64,000 nucleotides of DNA from NCBI GenBank assembly GCA_029262855.1, contig JAJCYP010000015.1:1-64000 (forward strand), written 5' to 3'. Made by a program: the position numbers and the translations under genes. How positions within the stretch are numbered: the first letter of the stretch is position 1; every line of letters starts with the position of its first letter. The notes beneath the pieces were generated by a model, which was not told the DNA's origin, did no database searches, and saw nothing but the letters and a program-made list of their open reading frames with translations. Positions 60,844 to 64,000 of the stretch are shown piece after piece. The stretch comes from Bacteroidota bacterium (GTDB taxonomy: Bacteria > Bacteroidota > Rhodothermia > Rhodothermales > UBA10348).

Positions 60844-61430
60844 GCGTCGGCCCTCGTAACGGCGGCCGAAACCGTCGTCTTTTTCGTGGGGGGTTCAGCC
60901 ATGACCGGAGTGAGCATGCCGGCCAGTTTGCGGCGGGCCTTGAAGAGGCGCGACTTGACCGCGCTCACCGTGGAGCGCGTCACCGCGGCAATCTCGTCAT
61001 ACGAGAGGTTCTGGTACTCCCGAAGAATGAGCACTTCGCGGTAATCCGGCTTGAGGCGCATCAGGCACTCGCTGACCATTGCGATCCGCTCGCTCTTCTC
61101 CAGACGGGAGACCGGCGTGGAATCGCCGGGCACATCTTCGATACCATCTCCATAGCCCACCATGCGCTTGTCGCGCCGCATGGTATTCAGACACTGGTTG
61201 CGCGCGACCGTGAAGAGCCAGGATTTGAAACTGGACGACTTCAGAAGGCGATCGCGATTCTCGTACAGCCTCAGAAAGGTGTCCTGCATCACGTCCGCTG
61301 CCACTTCCCTGTCGGAAAGCATCTTGACGCAGAAGGCGTAGACCGGCCCCTTGTACCGATTGTACAGCGAGACGAACGCGAATTCATCTCCTGACTGGAA
61401 GGCCTCGATTAGCGGTTGATCGCCGGTCAT
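60840..61430 (-). CDS. ECF-type RNA polymerase sigma factor, second pair
   Basis: 196 residues from ATG 61430 (MTGDQPLIEAFQSGDEFAF). Region 2 is at about 10-80 (DREVAADVMQDTFLRLYENRDRL and SWLFTVARNQCLN) and region 4 at about 125-175 (LKPDYREVLILREYQNLSYDEIAAVTRSTVSAVKSRLFKARRKL). AAAGGAG lies about ten bases upstream of the ATG. A longer frame to 61664 runs into the divergent gene and is rejected. It is divergent from the folding-factor genes, a possible target set for an envelope-stress sigma factor. Confidence 0.9.
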   Translation of the reverse strand: MTGDQPLIEAFQSGDEFAFVSLYNRYKGPVYAFCVKMLSDREVAADVMQDTFLRLYENRDRLLKSSSFKSWLFTVARNQCLNTMRRDKRMVGYGDGIEDVPGDSTPVSRLEKSERIAMVSECLMRLKPDYREVLILREYQNLSYDEIAAVTRSTVSAVKSRLFKARRKLAGMLTPVMAEPPTKKTTVSAAVTRADA

Positions 61431-61583
61431 GTCGCACGTACTCCTTTGCCTGATATTGGTAGGACACACCGTATTCGGGAAAGTTGCTCGATCAGTTTCG
61501 GAACCGGTACGGGCACGTTGCGTCAGTGGGCGCGCTCCGGTCTGGCCGGGCTGTACCACATTCAGAACTTCCCTCTCTTGTCC

Positions 61584-63593
61584 ATGCGATTGGTTCTCCC
61601 CCTTGCTCTGACCGTGCTTCTCGCCGCCTGTACCGGGCTCGGCTCCGGGACGGATTCCGCGCAACCCGGTGATGCCGTCGTTGCGTCGATTGGCTCGGAA
61701 ACGATCACTCTTGCCGATTTTGAGCGTCAGTACGTGCGCTCTCTCCCCGACTCAGCCGAGGCGGCCGCCGACTCCCTGGCCGAGTATCAAGACTTCCTTC
61801 GGCGATACGTAGACTTTCGGCTGAAGGTGATGCTGGCCGATTCGGCCGGTTATGACACGCGTGAGGACCTGCTGACCGAAATGGCGCAGTATCGCAGTCA
61901 GCTCGCTCGGCCGTACCTGCTGGAACGTGAGGTGGTCGAGCCGCTCATCGAGGATCTATGGGCGAAGAAGCAGGAACTGGTGGACGTGAGCCACATCCTC
62001 CTGCGGGTCGAACCCGACGCTGTCCCCAATGACACGCTCCGCGCATACAGGCGCCTGGCCGGGATTGTCGATTCGGTCCGTGCTGGAGCTGACTTTGGCC
62101 AAATGGCCGCGCGCTATTCCGAGGACCCCTCGGCGAAGACTCCCAACAGACCTGGATACCAGGGACGGTTGGGATTCTATTCGGGCGGACGGATGGTCAA
62201 GCCCTTCGAGGATCGCATGTTTTCGACACCGGTGGATTCGGTATCGAGCATTTTCCGCACGCAGTTTGGCTACCACGTCCTCAAGGTGCACGCTCGGAAG
62301 GACGCACAGCCCGATCGCCGCATTGCCCACATCATGATCCAGCCGCGGGGTCAGACCGCCGCGGACAGCCTGGACTCAGCCACGCGAATGGAGGAAGCGC
62401 TGACTCGGCTCTCGGGCGGCGAAGACTTCGCTGACGTGGCTCGGGAGGCCTCAAATGACCAGCAGAGTGCCACCAGAGGCGGTGATCTGGACTTCATCGC
62501 TTATGACGGCTGGCTTCCTGCCCCGATGCGGGATGCCGCATTCGGGATTGATTCTGTCGGTGTCGTCGTCGGTCCGGTGCAAACGCAGTTCGGGCAGCAC
62601 CTGATCAAGCTCCTTGGGATCCGTCCCCGTCCGACCTTCGAGGAATCGTACGAGGCGCTGAAGTCGGAGCTCGCGAGGCTGCCCCGATCCAACGAGGCGG
62701 AGGCCGAGTTTGCCGCGAAGATCCGCACACGGGAAGGCGCCAGAACGGACACCGCCTGGGTCAATCAACTGATGGGCACGTCATCACCGGACTCGGTGCT
62801 GTTCTCCCTTACGAACAATACCGCCCCACCTGAACTGCAGAATCGACCGGTCGCGTTTCTTGGGGACTCGGTCTACACAGCGGCTCAGTTCGGGCGGTTC
62901 GCAGCGGGCTACAGCGGGGCGCGCGAGTTCTCGCCCCAGCGACGCTTTCATGCGACGCTGGACGCGTTCCTGAATGACCGAGCAATTGCCTTTGAGGTCT
63001 CGGCCCTGGAAGCCCGCGACGCCAATTTCCGGGAAACCATGCAGGAGTTCCGGGATGGCCTGATGCTCTTTCGCCTGATGGAGGATTCGGTCTGGACTGC
63101 CGCCAACACGGATTCGGCAGCCCTCGAAGCCCACTACGCGTCGAACCCGGAATCCTACGTATTTCCGGACCGCACGCGGATTCTTGGGATTGCCTCGTCG
63201 TCCGACTCGCTGATGCAGGTTGTCCACGGACTTCTCGAGGCGGGCACGCCATACGGCGCCATCCTCGACGCATATCGGACGGACTCGACCTCCGCGGTTC
63301 GCTTCGACACCACGTTTGTCGAGGGCGAGACTTCATCCATCTACGATCAGGCCATGGATCTGTCAAGGGGTGAGTTCACGCCCGTGCTGGCATACTCAGG
63401 TGGCCGCATTGTGCTGCTCAACGACGGTATCGACCCCTCGCGCCCCAAGGACTTCACGGAGGCAAGGGCCCAGGTTGTCTCGGAGTATCAGGAGATCCTG
63501 GAGACTCGTCTGCTCGAGCGCCTGCGCGCCGAATACTCGGTTCGACTGTACCCCGATCGTCTGTCGGCCGCATTTGGACGCCGGTCTGATTGA
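61584..63593 (+). CDS. Periplasmic peptidyl-prolyl isomerase lipoprotein with two parvulin domains (SurA/PpiD-like)
   Basis: 669 residues from ATG 61584, giving a lipobox LLAAC (about residue 15). A SurA-like N-terminal chaperone region comes first (ASIGSETITLADFERQYV). Parvulin domain 1 spans about 135-235 (VSHILLRVE, FGQMAARYSEDPSA, GRLGFYSGGRMVKPFEDRMF, TQFGYHVLKV). Parvulin domain 2 spans about 250-355 (AHIMIQPRG, DFADVAREASNDQ, FGQHLIKLLG). A long C-terminal helical region follows. It likely escorts outer-membrane proteins. The stop overlaps the next start. Confidence 0.88.
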   Translation: MRLVLPLALTVLLAACTGLGSGTDSAQPGDAVVASIGSETITLADFERQYVRSLPDSAEAAADSLAEYQDFLRRYVDFRLKVMLADSAGYDTREDLLTEMAQYRSQLARPYLLEREVVEPLIEDLWAKKQELVDVSHILLRVEPDAVPNDTLRAYRRLAGIVDSVRAGADFGQMAARYSEDPSAKTPNRPGYQGRLGFYSGGRMVKPFEDRMFSTPVDSVSSIFRTQFGYHVLKVHARKDAQPDRRIAHIMIQPRGQTAADSLDSATRMEEALTRLSGGEDFADVAREASNDQQSATRGGDLDFIAYDGWLPAPMRDAAFGIDSVGVVVGPVQTQFGQHLIKLLGIRPRPTFEESYEALKSELARLPRSNEAEAEFAAKIRTREGARTDTAWVNQLMGTSSPDSVLFSLTNNTAPPELQNRPVAFLGDSVYTAAQFGRFAAGYSGAREFSPQRRFHATLDAFLNDRAIAFEVSALEARDANFRETMQEFRDGLMLFRLMEDSVWTAANTDSAALEAHYASNPESYVFPDRTRILGIASSSDSLMQVVHGLLEAGTPYGAILDAYRTDSTSAVRFDTTFVEGETSSIYDQAMDLSRGEFTPVLAYSGGRIVLLNDGIDPSRPKDFTEARAQVVSEYQEILETRLLERLRAEYSVRLYPDRLSAAFGRRSD

Positions 63594-64000
63594 GGATTCT
63601 GAGCTCCATACCTGGTCTCCTGCTTGTCGCGTCCATCGCGGCCTGTGAGGGTCCTCCCGCTCCGCAGGAATTCGCCGCGAGACTGGGGTCGGAGATACTG
63701 AGCACCGCCGAGCTGGGGGAAGCGCTGGAGGGTCTGACCATTGAGATGGACTCAGCCGACGCGGCCCGACAGGTGGTCGAGCAATGGGTGACCAATCAAC
63801 TGCTTCTGGCTGAGGCCAGGCGCCGTGGCATCGATCGTGACCCACGGGTTCGGGCCCACGCTGCTGAGGCAGAGCGCGCGGTGGTGGTGGACGCTCTGCT
63901 CGGCGTACTGTACGAGGAATCCTCGGACGGGCCGACCGAGGCTGAGATGCAGGATTACTTCGAGCGCAATCGCGAGCGCCTTGCGCTGGCAGAGCCGTAC
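63590..64000 (+). CDS. SurA-N-like lipoprotein, partial at the window edge
   Basis: The TTG at 63590 overlaps the preceding TGA (TTGA), and the frame stays open to the window end (137 codons). A signal peptide with lipobox is visible (ILSSIPGLLLVASIAAC). The chaperone-like part follows (FAARLGSEILSTAELGEALEG, then QVVEQWVTNQLLLAEARRRGID). This N-terminal pattern is that of SurA/PpiC-type folding factors; whether a parvulin domain follows cannot be seen. It forms a folding-factor operon with the preceding gene. Confidence 0.8.
   Translation, partial: MRILSSIPGLLLVASIAACEGPPAPQEFAARLGSEILSTAELGEALEGLTIEMDSADAARQVVEQWVTNQLLLAEARRRGIDRDPRVRAHAAEAERAVVVDALLGVLYEESSDGPTEAEMQDYFERNRERLALAEPY

Noticed and set aside
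1-64000. tRNA, rRNA, tmRNA or insertion sequences
   Set aside because: All gaps are under 300 bases and I found no cloverleaf, rRNA-like or transposase sequence in them.

Overview
The window is 64 kb of GC-rich (about 60-65% by eye) bacterial chromosome, densely packed with overlapping genes. No rRNA, tRNA, CRISPR array or insertion sequence was seen. Several features point to a Bacteroidota/Rhodothermota-type bacterium, most like a marine Rhodothermales: a short TrmH-family methylase beginning with the RKLS motif usual in that group, a two-subunit methylmalonyl-CoA mutase, a promoter with the TAnnTTTG -7 element, few strong Shine-Dalgarno sites, and many zf-HC2 anti-sigma and S8 protease genes. 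The taxonomic placement is inference.

Layout. 1-5558 (+): an ECF sigma factor, its zf-HC2 anti-sigma factor and four exported HEAT-repeat proteins in one run. 5583-9567: a CBS-domain protein, a TerB-like protein, a Xer-type tyrosine recombinase immediately preceded by a dif-like 12-6-12 inverted repeat, a rhodanese and miaA. 9532-30794 (-): a long colinear information-processing block. In transcription order it is rimP, nusA, infB, rbfA, truB, ribF, rpsO, pnp, M16 protease, sugar-nucleotide epimerase, scpA, scpB, rluB, guaB, an M24 aminopeptidase, an iodotyrosine-deiodinase-like nitroreductase, a glycosyltransferase, an RsbW-like kinase and a GT-C/methyltransferase fusion. 31055-37167 (-): nadB, prfB (with its programmed frameshift), a small membrane protein, an aminotransferase and a Na/Pi cotransporter.

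37246-43673 (+) is a phosphate regulon: a four-copy 11-bp Pho box, porin, pstS, a PhoU/pseudophosphatase fusion, pstC, pstA and two non-identical pstB genes. The two PstB ATPases have lost complementary catalytic motifs, which predicts an obligate heterodimer with one working and one degenerate ATP site. 43682-45911 holds a 2-phosphoglycerate-kinase-like gene and an ornithine-cyclodeaminase family gene. 45969-49951 (-) holds two subtilisin-like lipoproteins, one with about eleven decapeptide repeats in its pro-region.

50216-53570 (-) is rpsA and cmk. 53687-58716 (+) is a TrmH methylase followed by the propionyl-CoA/methylmalonyl-CoA branch (mutA, mutB, meaB). 58713-61430 (-) is gltX and a second ECF sigma/anti-sigma pair. 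61584-64000 (+) holds parvulin-type folding lipoproteins, the last one cut by the window edge.

The most noteworthy items are the asymmetric PstB pair, the dif-like site beside its probable recombinase, the sigma-controlled HEAT-repeat cluster, the decapeptide-repeat protease, the PhoU/LMW-phosphatase fusion, and a terminator hairpin in the rimP-nusA-infB leader that resembles NusA autoregulation.
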